DNA of 64,000 nt from Streptomyces purpureus (GTDB lineage Bacteria > Actinomycetota > Actinomycetes > Streptomycetales > Streptomycetaceae), in assembly GCF_014648195.1 (NCBI RefSeq), contig NZ_BMQQ01000003.1, forward strand, positions 120,931 through 184,930, given 5' to 3'. Of this stretch, positions 47,714 to 57,166 are shown piece by piece. The position numbers and the translations under genes were made by a program. Numbering within the stretch: position 1 is the stretch's first letter; the number at the start of each line of letters is the position of its first letter. The notes below the pieces were generated by a model. The model was given only the letters and a program-made list of their open reading frames with translations. It did not search any database and had not been told where the DNA came from.

Positions 47714-49441
47714 TCAGCCGCGCACCGTGATCTCGGAGATCCCTCCACGGAAGTCGTTGGCGGAGCCGTCCGGAGCCAGCGACGTGATGTGGATCAGCAC
47801 GTACCGGGTGCGCAGCGGCTTCTCCAGGGTCTTGTGGATCTCCTTGCCCGCCGGAGCGAGCTCGGTGAGGCGCTGCGGGAAGTCGGAGAGCGCGTGCTCG
47901 GCCTCCGAGGAGTCGGCGGCCGCGGCCAGGACTTCCACGGTCTGGCCGGGACGCTCCATCACCACATCGATCCCGGCGACGTTCTGCACGGATCCGAGGT
48001 CCACGACTATCCCGCTGCCCTGCTTCCGGTACGGGAGATTGCCGAAGTTCGCATAGCCCTTGTACTGGTTGGTGGTCCACGCGGTTTCGGGAGAACCGTC
48101 GATGGCCTGCGGTACCTGGTTCTCCTGTATGCCCGACCCGTCGGGCATGAACTCTTCCGCGTCCTTGATGGACAGCGGCTTGCCGGGCGCGGGAGTGCTC
48201 TGCGGCTTCTCGTCGCCGTTGGCGGGTGCCGTGTCCTCCGGGGTGGTCCTGTCCTTGCGCCCGTCCAGCAGGGTGTCCGCCACCTGCCAACTGCCCAGGC
48301 CGAGCGCGGCGATGAGCAGTGCGGAGACCGCCCACTTGAGGACCTTGCCGGCACGGCCCTGCAGCGGCGGTGGCGGGGGCGCCACGGGCTGGACGGTGGT
48401 GACACCGGGGCGGGGCTGCGGACGCCCGTAGGTGCCCTGCTGGTAGGTGGTGCGCTGGTACTCCGCCGGGGCGGGGAACTCGGGCTCCGGCGGACGGATC
48501 CGCGGCAGTGCGGCGACGGCCTTGGCCAGCTCGTCCGGTGTGGTGCACGGCGGTTCCTGGCGTGACGCGGTGGCTCCGTCGTTGGCCAGGGCACGCATGG
48601 CGATCTCGGCCAGGCCGCGGTGGACGCCCGCGCGCACCTGGTCGGGGGCGATGAGCCCGACACCCTTGGGAAGGCCCCGAAGGCCGTAGGCGTCGCTGTC
48701 GTACGGCCAGCGCTGGGTCAGCGCCGCGTACAGCAGGGCACCGATCGCTTCGGTGTCGGTGCGCTGCGGGCTGTCGGAACTGATCCCGCGCAGCGCGGCG
48801 TTCACGGCCAGTCCTCGGATGCGGTACTGGCCCGTCGAACTGCGCAGGACCGCGCTGGGCGTGAGCCGCAGGTGGGCCAGGCCTTCGCGGTGGGCGGCGG
48901 CCATGGCCTGGGAGACCTGGGTGACGAGCTGGTACGCGTCGTGCGGCCCCAGCGGTCCGGAAGCCAGGAGCCCGGTGAGCTCGGTGGCGTCCGGGAGCCA
49001 TTCATGGACGACGTAGACGAGGTCGTTCTCCTCGACGGCGTCGAGGACCTGCACGAAGCGCGGGTCGCCGAGCAGCGCCGAGGAACGCGCCGCGGCCAGC
49101 ACCGAGCGGGCCCGGGGATGATCCGCGCACAGCAGATGCACCCCGACGGCGCGGCGCAGTTTCTCGTCGACGGCTCGCCAACTGCTGAAACCGTCCAGAC
49201 GGGTGACGCACTCCTCCAGCCGGTAGCGTCCGGCGAGTTTGTGGCCGCTGTGCAGTTCCGGGCTGCCCAGAGCCGGCTGCTCACCGCCGGGCTCGTCCTC
49301 GCCCTCGTCCTGCGCGGTCGGTTCCGCCGCGTCCTGCGCTTGTGCCACCCCGTCGGTCGCGGCCTTGTCCGCCTTGGCGGTCAGCGGGTCGTCCCCGCTG
49401 CTGTCGGCCACGTCGACGGCAGCCGTGCTACGTTCCGCCAC
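47714..49441 (-). CDS. Membrane pseudokinase with extracellular discoidin-like domain (MurJ partner)
   Basis: 575 residues, GTG start. An acidic N terminus, a kinase-like domain (about 65-310), Pro-rich linker, one membrane helix (VLKWAVSALLIAALGLGSW) and an F5/8-type C galactose-binding-like domain (about 425-575; NQVPQAIDGSPETAWTTNQYKGYANF). Catalytic motifs are lost: VAVK Lys becomes VGVHLL, HRD becomes AHLRLTPSAV and DFG becomes RGL. In mycobacteria the same modules are fused to MurJ (MviN) and, when phosphorylated by PknB, recruit FhaA. Here it is a separate gene 117 bp downstream of murJ. Confidence 0.9.
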   Translation of the reverse strand: MAERSTAAVDVADSSGDDPLTAKADKAATDGVAQAQDAAEPTAQDEGEDEPGGEQPALGSPELHSGHKLAGRYRLEECVTRLDGFSSWRAVDEKLRRAVGVHLLCADHPRARSVLAAARSSALLGDPRFVQVLDAVEENDLVYVVHEWLPDATELTGLLASGPLGPHDAYQLVTQVSQAMAAAHREGLAHLRLTPSAVLRSSTGQYRIRGLAVNAALRGISSDSPQRTDTEAIGALLYAALTQRWPYDSDAYGLRGLPKGVGLIAPDQVRAGVHRGLAEIAMRALANDGATASRQEPPCTTPDELAKAVAALPRIRPPEPEFPAPAEYQRTTYQQGTYGRPQPRPGVTTVQPVAPPPPPLQGRAGKVLKWAVSALLIAALGLGSWQVADTLLDGRKDRTTPEDTAPANGDEKPQSTPAPGKPLSIKDAEEFMPDGSGIQENQVPQAIDGSPETAWTTNQYKGYANFGNLPYRKQGSGIVVDLGSVQNVAGIDVVMERPGQTVEVLAAAADSSEAEHALSDFPQRLTELAPAGKEIHKTLEKPLRTRYVLIHITSLAPDGSANDFRGGISEITVRG

Positions 49442-49558
49442 CGTCGTTCCTGCCTCCCCATCCGTTGCGCATATTCAACGCCATGCCAATTGTGCCCACA
49501 GTCCGGCGCTATGCACGACACACGGCAGCCGACGAGGGTTGTGCGGGATGGTTGCGGT

Positions 49559-51742
49559 TCAGCGACCGAGCCGACCGCGCACCATGCCGACCATGGAGTT
49601 GAGCTCCTGGATGCGCATCCGCTTCGCCGCGACGAAGAAGACGGCGCCCAGCACCAGGCCGCCGGCGAAGAGCGCGGCGAGGGAGCCGAGTGCGCCTTCT
49701 CCGAGTGCGGTGAGGACACCGAAGCCGGCCGCGCCGCCGAGGACGGCGGCGGGCAGTGCGGCCAGGCAGAGCCGGGCGTAGGTGCGCAGCACATGCGCGC
49801 CGTCCAGGTCGCCGCCGAGCCGGTTGCGCAGCCGCCGCCAGGCAACTCCCACGCCCACCGCGTAGGCGAGGCCGTAGGCACCGGCCATACCGACGACGGC
49901 CCACTGGGCCGGCAGCACGAAGTAGCAGGCCGCGGAGACGGCCGCGTTGACCGCCGCCACAATGACTGTGTTGTAGAAGGGCGTCCGGGTGTCCTCGTAG
50001 GCGTAGAAGCCGCGCAGTACGACGTACTGCACGGAGTACGGGATCAGGCCGAGGCCGAAGGCCATGAGGATGAAGCCCATGCTCCGGGCGGCCTCGACGC
50101 CGCTGGAGGCGTAGAGCAGGGTGCACATCGGCACGCCGAGCGCGAGGAACGCGAAGGCCACCGGCACGATCGCGACGGCCGAGTTGCGCAGACCCTGGGA
50201 GATGTCGTCGCGGACCGCACCCGGGTCGTCGTCATGGGCGGCGCGGGAGATCCGGGGCAGCAGGGCGGCCATGACGGAGACCGTGATGATGGCCTGCGGC
50301 ATGCCCCAGATCAGCTGGGCGTTGGAGTACGCGAGGAAGCCGGTTCCGTCCTTGCCGGACGCCTCGCCCGCGGCGGTGGCGAGCTGGGTGACGACCAGGA
50401 CACCCGCCTGGTTGGCGAGCACGAACAGCACGGTCCACTTGGCGAGTTTGACGGTCTTGCCGAGGCCGTGGCCCTTCCAGTCGAAGCGGGGGCGAAAGCG
50501 GAAGCCCGTCTCGCGGAGGTAGGGGATCATCGCCAGGGCCTGGACCACCAGGCCGAGCAGGGTGCCGATGCCGAGGAGGCGGATTCCCTCGTCGGGGATG
50601 GTCTGGACGCCCAGCTGGGATTCGGCGGAGGTGCCGTAGACCCAGATGAAGAGGCCGAACGTGACGATCATGACGATGTTGTTGAGGACCGGGGTCCACA
50701 TCATCGCGCCGAACTTGCCACGGGCGTTGAGGATCTGACCCATCACCACGTGCACACCCATGAAGAAGATGGTGGGCAGGCAGTAGCGGGCGAAGGTGAC
50801 GGCGACGCTGTTGGCGGCCTGGTCGTCGGCGATGGTGCTCGACATCGCGCGGATCAGCAGCGGGGCCGCGAACACCGCGACGGCCACGATGGCGCCGAGG
50901 GCCACCATGACGAGGGTCAGCAGCCGGTTGGCGTAGGCCTCGCCGCCATCCGCGTCGTTCTTCATGGAACGGACCAGCTGCGGCACGAAGACCGAGTTGA
51001 GACCGCCGCCCACCGTGAGGATGTAGATCATCGTCGGCAGGGTGTAGGCGACGGTGTAGGTGTCACCGAGCAGGGCGGCGCCCAGGGCGCCGGTGATCAC
51101 CAGGCTGCGTACGAAGCCGGTCAGACGGGAGACCAGCGTGCCGGCCGCCATCACGGCGCTGGACTTCAGCAGGCCCGAGGCCCGGCCTCCCGACTTCTTC
51201 GGAGCCGCCGGGGGCGGCGAGGCGGGTGCGGGGACCGGCGCGGGCGAGGAGGGCTGCCCAGGGGACTGCTGGTCGCGGTAGAGATGGGCGAAGGCGTCCG
51301 GCTCCGGCTGCTCCTCGCCGGCGCGGGTCACCAGGTCGTCGACGCCGGTGAACTGGACCGTCCGCGGGTCGTCGCCGTACGGGAGGTGGCGCGAGGGCCC
51401 GTCGGGCTCGGGCGCGGGCGTCTGGGCCCACACCCGCGGGTCCGGGGCGTGCTGGGGGGCCGCCGGCTGCTGGTAGAGCGGCTGCGGCTCGGGATACGTG
51501 CCCGGCGGCGGTGGGGGGTGGGCAGCGCGGTCGTACAGCGCCTCGCCCACCGGGTCCTGGGCGGACAGGTCCTGTGCCCGGTACGGATCGTGGCTGTAGG
51601 CGTCCTGGACGTACGGGTCCGGAGCGGGCGGTGATGACGGGTGGGGCACGTGGCCCGCTCCCGGTGCAGCCTGGGGCCCGGGGGAAGGCGCGGTGCCGCC
51701 GCCCGCGCCCTGCCCGCGGTCACCGTCGTACGGCGCGTTCAT
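49559..51742 (-). CDS. murJ: Lipid II flippase MurJ
   Basis: 727 residues, ATG start with GAGGTGGGG upstream. A 185-residue Pro/Tyr/Gln-rich cytoplasmic N-terminal tail, then the 14-helix MATE/MviN fold (LKSSAVMAAGTLVSRLTGFVR, GGGLNSVFVPQLVRSM, GQILNARGKFGAMMW, TPFYNTVIVAAVNA). Flips lipid II to the outer leaflet. The long N-terminal tail is absent from E. coli MurJ. Lies between the DUF6049 gene and the pseudokinase, with all three in one direction. Confidence 0.96.
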   Translation of the reverse strand: MNAPYDGDRGQGAGGGTAPSPGPQAAPGAGHVPHPSSPPAPDPYVQDAYSHDPYRAQDLSAQDPVGEALYDRAAHPPPPPGTYPEPQPLYQQPAAPQHAPDPRVWAQTPAPEPDGPSRHLPYGDDPRTVQFTGVDDLVTRAGEEQPEPDAFAHLYRDQQSPGQPSSPAPVPAPASPPPAAPKKSGGRASGLLKSSAVMAAGTLVSRLTGFVRSLVITGALGAALLGDTYTVAYTLPTMIYILTVGGGLNSVFVPQLVRSMKNDADGGEAYANRLLTLVMVALGAIVAVAVFAAPLLIRAMSSTIADDQAANSVAVTFARYCLPTIFFMGVHVVMGQILNARGKFGAMMWTPVLNNIVMIVTFGLFIWVYGTSAESQLGVQTIPDEGIRLLGIGTLLGLVVQALAMIPYLRETGFRFRPRFDWKGHGLGKTVKLAKWTVLFVLANQAGVLVVTQLATAAGEASGKDGTGFLAYSNAQLIWGMPQAIITVSVMAALLPRISRAAHDDDPGAVRDDISQGLRNSAVAIVPVAFAFLALGVPMCTLLYASSGVEAARSMGFILMAFGLGLIPYSVQYVVLRGFYAYEDTRTPFYNTVIVAAVNAAVSAACYFVLPAQWAVVGMAGAYGLAYAVGVGVAWRRLRNRLGGDLDGAHVLRTYARLCLAALPAAVLGGAAGFGVLTALGEGALGSLAALFAGGLVLGAVFFVAAKRMRIQELNSMVGMVRGRLGR

Positions 51743-51787
51743 GGTTACCCCACCTCATCGTCCCCGGCCGACCGGCCACGACATCGC

Positions 51788-54139
51788 TCAACGGTCCACT
51801 TTCTCACCCGTGCCCGACGGGTCGCCGCTTTCGGGACCGGTGTCCGGTGTCGGGTCACTCGGCTGCCCGGGATCGGGGTCCTGGACGGGCCCGTCCAGTG
51901 CCACCGGATCGCCGTTCCCGGTCTCGGTCCCGGCCTCGGACTCCTCCGCCGCCTCTCGCTCGGCGGCGCGCTTGCGCTGGGTGTACATCCTGATGCCCGC
52001 GAGGACGAGCAGCAGGACACCGCCGGCGAGGACGAGCATCACGGTCGGGGTGATCTCGGAGACCTTCACGGTGAAGGTCATCGGACGACCGTAGGGCCTG
52101 CCGTCCGCGGTGAACAGCTGGGCCGTCATCGGCACGGGGCCGTTGGCGTTGGCGGAGGCCGTGAACTTCACCGACTGGCTGTGCCCGCCGTTGATCTTGA
52201 CGGGCTGCTTGGCGACCGCCTTGCCGTCGTTGAGCTTCAGACGGGTCGGCTTCGTGGACTCCAGGTGCAGGACCAGGTTGTCGACGCCCTGCAGGAGCTT
52301 GTTCTGCACGGTCACCGGGATGGTGGCGCTGCGGCCGGAGAGCGTCAGGTCCGACTTCTCGATCAGCTGGACCTCGGTGGTCAGGCCCTTGAGGTCGTCG
52401 AGCACATCGGTGCGGTAACCGGCCGCCGCGGCGGGATCGCCGCGCCAGGACGCCGACATCTCACGACTGATCGCATTGCCGAAGGGCGTCACCACGCGGT
52501 ACGCCGCGGTGAGGATGACCTTGAAGTTGTCCAGGGTCTCCTGGGTGGTCTTCATGTCGTGGAACGCCTGGACCGGCAGCTCCCGCTTGCGGAGCCGGTC
52601 CGGGTAGTCGGAGGAGCGGGGCACCCTCGTGGTGGCGTCGGCGTCCGGCTTCACGGCGGCGGCCGCGATCAGGTCGAGGGGCTCGGTCCAGCGCTGCGAG
52701 GACAGGCCCGCCATGGCGGTCGCCATGGTCTGCGCCTGGGCGGCGGACGGCATCCGCTGCGGGGCGACGACGATGCTGCGCTGCTTGTCCGGCACCTGCT
52801 GGGTGAGCGCCAGGCTCTGGGCGAGGAATCTCTGCACGGCCAGCGTGGAGGACTCCGCCTGTGCCATGTCGCCCTGGAAGGCGGTGGAGAGTGAGGCGTC
52901 CGAGACGATCGCGGTCCGGCCGCCGCCGATCGGGCGCGCGGCGGTGGGTGTGTACGACAGGTCGTCGCGGAGGCTGTCGCTGCGGGCGATCACCTTGTGC
53001 GCACCGGCCGACGTGGCCACGTCCACGATGGACGGGTCGATCGCGCCCTCCACCGGCCAGGCGAAGTCGGTGGACGGCTTGACGTGGAGGATCGTCTCGA
53101 CGGTCGTCTCGGCCACGGCGGTCGCGGGCTGGAGATGCCTCAGCGAGCCGGAGACGTCCTTGCCCCGGTGGGCGAGGGAGGCCAGGTCCGGGTCGGCGAA
53201 GGGCAGCGCGACGACCTTGCGGCCCTCCACGGCCTTCTCCAGGGCGCTGAGCCACTGCTCGGCGACGGCCTGGTTCCTTCCCGCGACCTCGCCCGTGCCT
53301 TCCTTGACGCGGTAGTTCCTGGTCATCGCGTCGACGGTGGCGAGCAGGTCGGGGTCGATCACCCAGGTGACCGGGAGTTCCTTGCCCAGCGAGACCATCC
53401 GCTCCAGGCGCCCGCCGGGGGCGAGCTCGGCGGCAAGGTCGTCGTTGGCGAAGACCGGGGTCTGCTGGTCGTCGGAGCCCGTCTCCGCGGACAGGTGAGC
53501 CGAGGAGATCAGCGGCCACAGATAGGTCAGCTGGGTCTTCTTCTCCACCGCCTCGGGCTGCCAGGGCAGGAACGTGCGCTCGATGCCGAGGACCCGGTCC
53601 CCGCGCTGGCTCTGCGTCTGCCCGGACAGGGAGACACCGACCTGGTAGACGCCCTCGTCGTCGAGGCCGAGCTTGTCGACCGGGACGGCGATCGTGAAGT
53701 CCTCGCTGATCCCGGCGCCGAGCGGCGGCAGCTTCACGGTGTAGGAGTCGTCCAGCACGCCCGGGTCGCTCCCGGGCCGGAAGCCGGTGCGGGACGCCGC
53801 CTCGTCGATCGAGCTGCGGTTGCTCAACGGGGGACCCACACGGAGATCCACATGGCTGCCCGTGACGGTCTGCTTACTCTTGTTGGTGACCGTGCCGCTG
53901 ATCGTGAGCGTGTCCCCCTTCACGGGGGCGCTCGGTGAGAACGTGTTCAGAGACACATCGACGGTGCGGGAGCCGGAGGGCTCCTCGGCGGCGGACGCGG
54001 GGGGCGCCGCGGGCCCGTTCAGCAGGCCGGCCAGCAGGGGCGCACCGGCGACCAGGGAGGCCGCGCGCAGCAGCCACCGGCGGGCAGGAGAGGGACCGTT
54101 GCCCTGGATGTCTGCCGCCTCGGCCACGCGTTCGCCCAT
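51788..54139 (-). CDS. DUF6049-family secreted membrane-anchored protein
   Basis: 783 residues. Signal-like helix (LLRAASLVAGAPLLAGLL), a large extracellular region starting with a CARDB/NEW3-like beta domain (RTVDVSLNTFSPSAPVKGDTLTISGTVTN), a middle with PVTWVIDPDLL and VVALPFADPDLASLAH segments resembling polysaccharide-deacetylase-like folds, and a C-terminal helix (PTVMLVLAGGVLLLVLAGIRMY) with acidic tail. Positional counterpart of the mycobacterial gene directly before mviN, so a role with lipid II export is plausible. Start could be ATG at 54139 or GTG at 54127. Confidence 0.9.
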   Translation of the reverse strand: MGERVAEAADIQGNGPSPARRWLLRAASLVAGAPLLAGLLNGPAAPPASAAEEPSGSRTVDVSLNTFSPSAPVKGDTLTISGTVTNKSKQTVTGSHVDLRVGPPLSNRSSIDEAASRTGFRPGSDPGVLDDSYTVKLPPLGAGISEDFTIAVPVDKLGLDDEGVYQVGVSLSGQTQSQRGDRVLGIERTFLPWQPEAVEKKTQLTYLWPLISSAHLSAETGSDDQQTPVFANDDLAAELAPGGRLERMVSLGKELPVTWVIDPDLLATVDAMTRNYRVKEGTGEVAGRNQAVAEQWLSALEKAVEGRKVVALPFADPDLASLAHRGKDVSGSLRHLQPATAVAETTVETILHVKPSTDFAWPVEGAIDPSIVDVATSAGAHKVIARSDSLRDDLSYTPTAARPIGGGRTAIVSDASLSTAFQGDMAQAESSTLAVQRFLAQSLALTQQVPDKQRSIVVAPQRMPSAAQAQTMATAMAGLSSQRWTEPLDLIAAAAVKPDADATTRVPRSSDYPDRLRKRELPVQAFHDMKTTQETLDNFKVILTAAYRVVTPFGNAISREMSASWRGDPAAAAGYRTDVLDDLKGLTTEVQLIEKSDLTLSGRSATIPVTVQNKLLQGVDNLVLHLESTKPTRLKLNDGKAVAKQPVKINGGHSQSVKFTASANANGPVPMTAQLFTADGRPYGRPMTFTVKVSEITPTVMLVLAGGVLLLVLAGIRMYTQRKRAAEREAAEESEAGTETGNGDPVALDGPVQDPDPGQPSDPTPDTGPESGDPSGTGEKVDR

Positions 54140-54309
54140 CCCTCGTTGTTGTCAGTGGTGCCGGTGGTTGTCGGTTGCTGTGTCCACGCATGGTAACGAG
54201 GCACGCTGTGGCTAAGTGCCGCGGACTGCTCCACGTGATCACAAACAGGCCCGGGCCCCGGCGAAAACGCGGACGCTCCGGTCGGCCGGGGCACGTACCC
54301 TTTTCTGTT

Positions 54310-55776
54310 GTGCCGAACGCCAACGAAGACAACCTCACCGCACTGAGCCAGGTGCAGCGTCGAGCAGTCAGTGAGCTGCTGCGCGTCTCCCCTGTCGCCG
54401 ACGATCTCGCCCGCCGTTTCCAGGAGGCCGGGTTCAGCCTCGCGCTGGTCGGCGGCTCGGTACGGGACGCCCTTCTCGGCCGGCTCGGCAACGATCTCGA
54501 CTTCACCACGGACGCCCGCCCCGAGGACGTTCTGAAGATCGTCCGGCCCTGGGCCGACGCCGTCTGGGAGGTCGGCATCGCCTTCGGCACGGTCGGCTGC
54601 CAGAAGAACGCCCGGGTCGAAGGCGTCGAGCAGCGCTTCGAGATCGAGGTCACGACGTACCGGTCCGAGGCGTACGACCGCACCTCGCGCAAGCCGGAGG
54701 TGTCCTACGGCGACTCCATCGAGCAGGACCTCGTCCGCCGGGACTTCACCGTCAACGCGATGGCGGTCGCCCTCCCGGAGAAGGAGTTCATCGATCCGCA
54801 CGGCGGTCTCGAAGATCTCGCCGCCCGGGTGCTGCGTACCCCCGGCACCCCGCAGGAGTCCTTCTCGGACGATCCGCTGCGCATGATGCGGGCCGCGCGC
54901 TTCGCCGCTCAGCTGGACTTCACGGTCTCGCCCGAGGTCGTCAGCGCCATGAAGGAGATGGCCGAGCGCATTGAGATCGTCTCGGCCGAGCGGGTCCGGG
55001 ACGAGTTCAACAAGCTGATCCTCTCCGCCAACCCCCGTCAGGGCCTCGGCCTCCTCGTGGACACCGGCCTCGCCGGTCATGTGCTGCCCGAGCTGCCCGC
55101 CCTGCGGCTGGAGAGCGACGAGCACCACCGGCACAAGGATGTGTACGACCACTCGCTGATCGTGCTCGAGCAGGCCATCGACCTCGAAGAGGACGGGCCT
55201 GATCTGGTGCTGCGGCTCGCCGCCCTGCTGCACGACATCGGCAAGCCCCGCACCCGGCGCTTCGAGAGCGACGGACGGGTCTCGTTCCACCACCACGAGG
55301 TGGTCGGCGCGAAAATGACCAAGAAGCGGATGACCGCGCTCAAGTACTCCAACGAGCTGGTCAAGGATGTCTCGCGACTGGTGGAGCTGCATCTGCGCTT
55401 CCACGGCTACGGCACCGGTGAATGGACCGACTCCGCCGTGCGGCGCTATGTGCGCGACGCCGGCTCGCTGCTGTCCCGGCTGCACAAGCTCACCCGCTCG
55501 GACTGCACCACGCGCAACAAGCGCAAGGCTGCCGCTCTCTCCCGTGCCTATGACGGCCTGGAGGACCGGATCGCCCAGCTCCAGGAGCAGGAGGAGCTGG
55601 ACGCCATCCGTCCCGACCTGGACGGCAACCAGATACAGGAGATCCTCGGTGTCGGCCCGGGTCCCGTAATCGGTAAGGCATACAAGTTCCTGCTGGAGTT
55701 GCGGCTGGAGAACGGCCCGATGGAGCACGACGCCGCGGTGGCCGCGCTCAAGGACTGGTGGGCGTCGCAGGAGTGA
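54310..55776 (+). CDS. cca: CCA tRNA nucleotidyltransferase (PcnA family)
   Basis: 488 residues from GTG at 54310. Nucleotidyltransferase motif LALVGGSVRDALLGR with DLDFTTDARP, RRDFTVNAMAV, RRAARFAAQL and a C-terminal HD domain (LAALLHDIGKPRTRR). Adds or repairs the 3' CCA end of tRNAs, essential here because both tRNA genes in the window lack an encoded CCA. No ribosome-binding site precedes the GTG, while TACCCT (54296-54301) is at -10 distance, so the mRNA may be leaderless. ORF extension to 53935 is spurious. Confidence 0.95.
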   Translation: MPNANEDNLTALSQVQRRAVSELLRVSPVADDLARRFQEAGFSLALVGGSVRDALLGRLGNDLDFTTDARPEDVLKIVRPWADAVWEVGIAFGTVGCQKNARVEGVEQRFEIEVTTYRSEAYDRTSRKPEVSYGDSIEQDLVRRDFTVNAMAVALPEKEFIDPHGGLEDLAARVLRTPGTPQESFSDDPLRMMRAARFAAQLDFTVSPEVVSAMKEMAERIEIVSAERVRDEFNKLILSANPRQGLGLLVDTGLAGHVLPELPALRLESDEHHRHKDVYDHSLIVLEQAIDLEEDGPDLVLRLAALLHDIGKPRTRRFESDGRVSFHHHEVVGAKMTKKRMTALKYSNELVKDVSRLVELHLRFHGYGTGEWTDSAVRRYVRDAGSLLSRLHKLTRSDCTTRNKRKAAALSRAYDGLEDRIAQLQEQEELDAIRPDLDGNQIQEILGVGPGPVIGKAYKFLLELRLENGPMEHDAAVAALKDWWASQE

Positions 55777-55782
55777 GCGAGG

Positions 55783-55814
55783 GCGGGTCATGTTTCACGT
55801 GAAACATGACCCGC
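55783..55814. other. parS: parS site 5 within a 32-bp perfect palindrome
   Basis: Core 55792-55805. It lies 6 bp past the cca stop, and its extended arms can form a 16-bp hairpin. Confidence 0.95.
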
Positions 55815-55824
55815 ACCCGATGAA

Positions 55825-55860
55825 CGAGGGGCGATGTTTCACGTGAAACATCGCCCCTCG
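55825..55860. other. parS: parS site 6 within a 36-bp perfect palindrome
   Basis: Core 55836-55849, arms of 18 bp, ending 5 bp before the stop of the convergent MFS gene. Sites 5 and 6 have core centres 44 bp apart and are the only terminator-like structures in the gap. Confidence 0.95.
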
Positions 55861-55865
55861 GCGTA

Positions 55866-57161
55866 TCAGGCCCGGGGCTGGGCCGGTGGCCTCCGCCGAG
55901 TCCAGCGACAGAGCAGGAGTGCGGTCGCCGCATAGAGGAGGGCGACCATGGTGATCAGAGGGACCGACCTGCCGTCCGGCGGCAGCATCAGGGCCGCGAC
56001 TCCGGCAGCGCCGACGAAGGCCACGTTGAACAGCACGTCGTAGAGCGAGAAGACCCGGCCCCGGTAGGCGTCGTCGACCGAGGTCTGCACCACGGTGTCG
56101 GTCGCGATCTTCATGCCCTGGGTGGTGAGCCCCAGGACGAAGGCGGCGATCAGCATCGGGGTGGGGGCGAAGGGCAGCCCCAAGCTGGGTTCCAGCAGGG
56201 CGGCAGCGGTGGCGCACAGGGTCATCCAGCCGAACGGTCCGAGCCGCCCCACCGCCCAGGGGGCGATGACCGCGGCCGCGAAGAAGCCGGCGCCTGATAC
56301 GGCGACGGCCAGTCCGAGCAGGGCGAGACCCTCCTGCTCCGTCGAGGCCCAGGCGTGCCTGCAGAGCATGAGCACCGTCACCAGCAGCGCCCCGTAGCAG
56401 AAGCGCATCAGCGTCATGGCGGTCAGCGCCTGTGCGGCAGGCCGCCGCTCCGCCAGATGACGAAGGCCCGCCACGAGCCCGTGCGCGGTGGAGGCAAGCG
56501 CCGCCCGCAGTCGGGGCTGCAGCACCTCGGGATCGGGGCCGAGCAGCTCACGTGCCATCCGGAGAGAGGCGAGCGCGGCACAGAGGTAGAGCACGGCGCC
56601 CAGCAGAACCACGGCGGCGTCCGAGTCGTCGGCGGCCAGCCGCACCGCGAAGGCCAGCCCACCGCCGGCGGTCGCGGCGAGTGTGCCCGCCGTGGGCGAC
56701 ACCGAGTTCGCCATCACCAGCCGCTCGGCGTCGACGACCCGGGGAAGGGATGCCGACAGTCCCGCGAGGACGAAGCGGTTGACGGCGGTGACGGAGAGCG
56801 CCGAGGCGTAGAAGAGCCAGTCGGGCACCGAGACGAGGATCAGTACCGCGGTGCCGGTGGCGAGCAGGGCCCGGAGCAGATTGCCGTAGAGGAAGACCTG
56901 CCGCCGCTGCCAGCGGTCGAGCAGGACGCCGGCGAAGGGGCCGATCAGCGAGTAGGGCAGCAGGAGAACGGCCATCGCGGAGGCGATCGCGACGGGGGAG
57001 GTCTCCTTCTCCGGGGAGAAGACGACGTACGTGGCGAGCGCGACCTGGTAGACGCCGTCGGCGCACTGGGACAGCAGCCGTACGGCGAGCAGGCGGCGGA
57101 AGTTCTTCAGGCGCAGGAGTACGCGCAGATCACGTACGACAGGCATGTGGGCAAGCGTCAC
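55866..57161 (-). CDS. MFS transporter
   Basis: 431 residues, twelve predicted helices, MFS_3-like with the loop-2 motif LLDRWQRRQVFLYGN. Start GTG at 57161 or ATG at 57146 (MPVVRDLRVLLRLKNF); neither has a ribosome-binding site, and a 17-bp hairpin ends only 5 bp upstream. It resembles drug or metabolite exporters, but no substrate can be assigned. Confidence 0.9.
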   Translation of the reverse strand: MTLAHMPVVRDLRVLLRLKNFRRLLAVRLLSQCADGVYQVALATYVVFSPEKETSPVAIASAMAVLLLPYSLIGPFAGVLLDRWQRRQVFLYGNLLRALLATGTAVLILVSVPDWLFYASALSVTAVNRFVLAGLSASLPRVVDAERLVMANSVSPTAGTLAATAGGGLAFAVRLAADDSDAAVVLLGAVLYLCAALASLRMARELLGPDPEVLQPRLRAALASTAHGLVAGLRHLAERRPAAQALTAMTLMRFCYGALLVTVLMLCRHAWASTEQEGLALLGLAVAVSGAGFFAAAVIAPWAVGRLGPFGWMTLCATAAALLEPSLGLPFAPTPMLIAAFVLGLTTQGMKIATDTVVQTSVDDAYRGRVFSLYDVLFNVAFVGAAGVAALMLPPDGRSVPLITMVALLYAATALLLCRWTRRRPPAQPRA

Positions 57162-57166
57162 ATATA

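Noticed and set aside
47607..49001. 464-residue frame overlapping the pseudokinase
   Set aside because: Same-strand out-of-frame shadow rich in Arg/Ala/Pro. The pseudokinase frame has domain structure.
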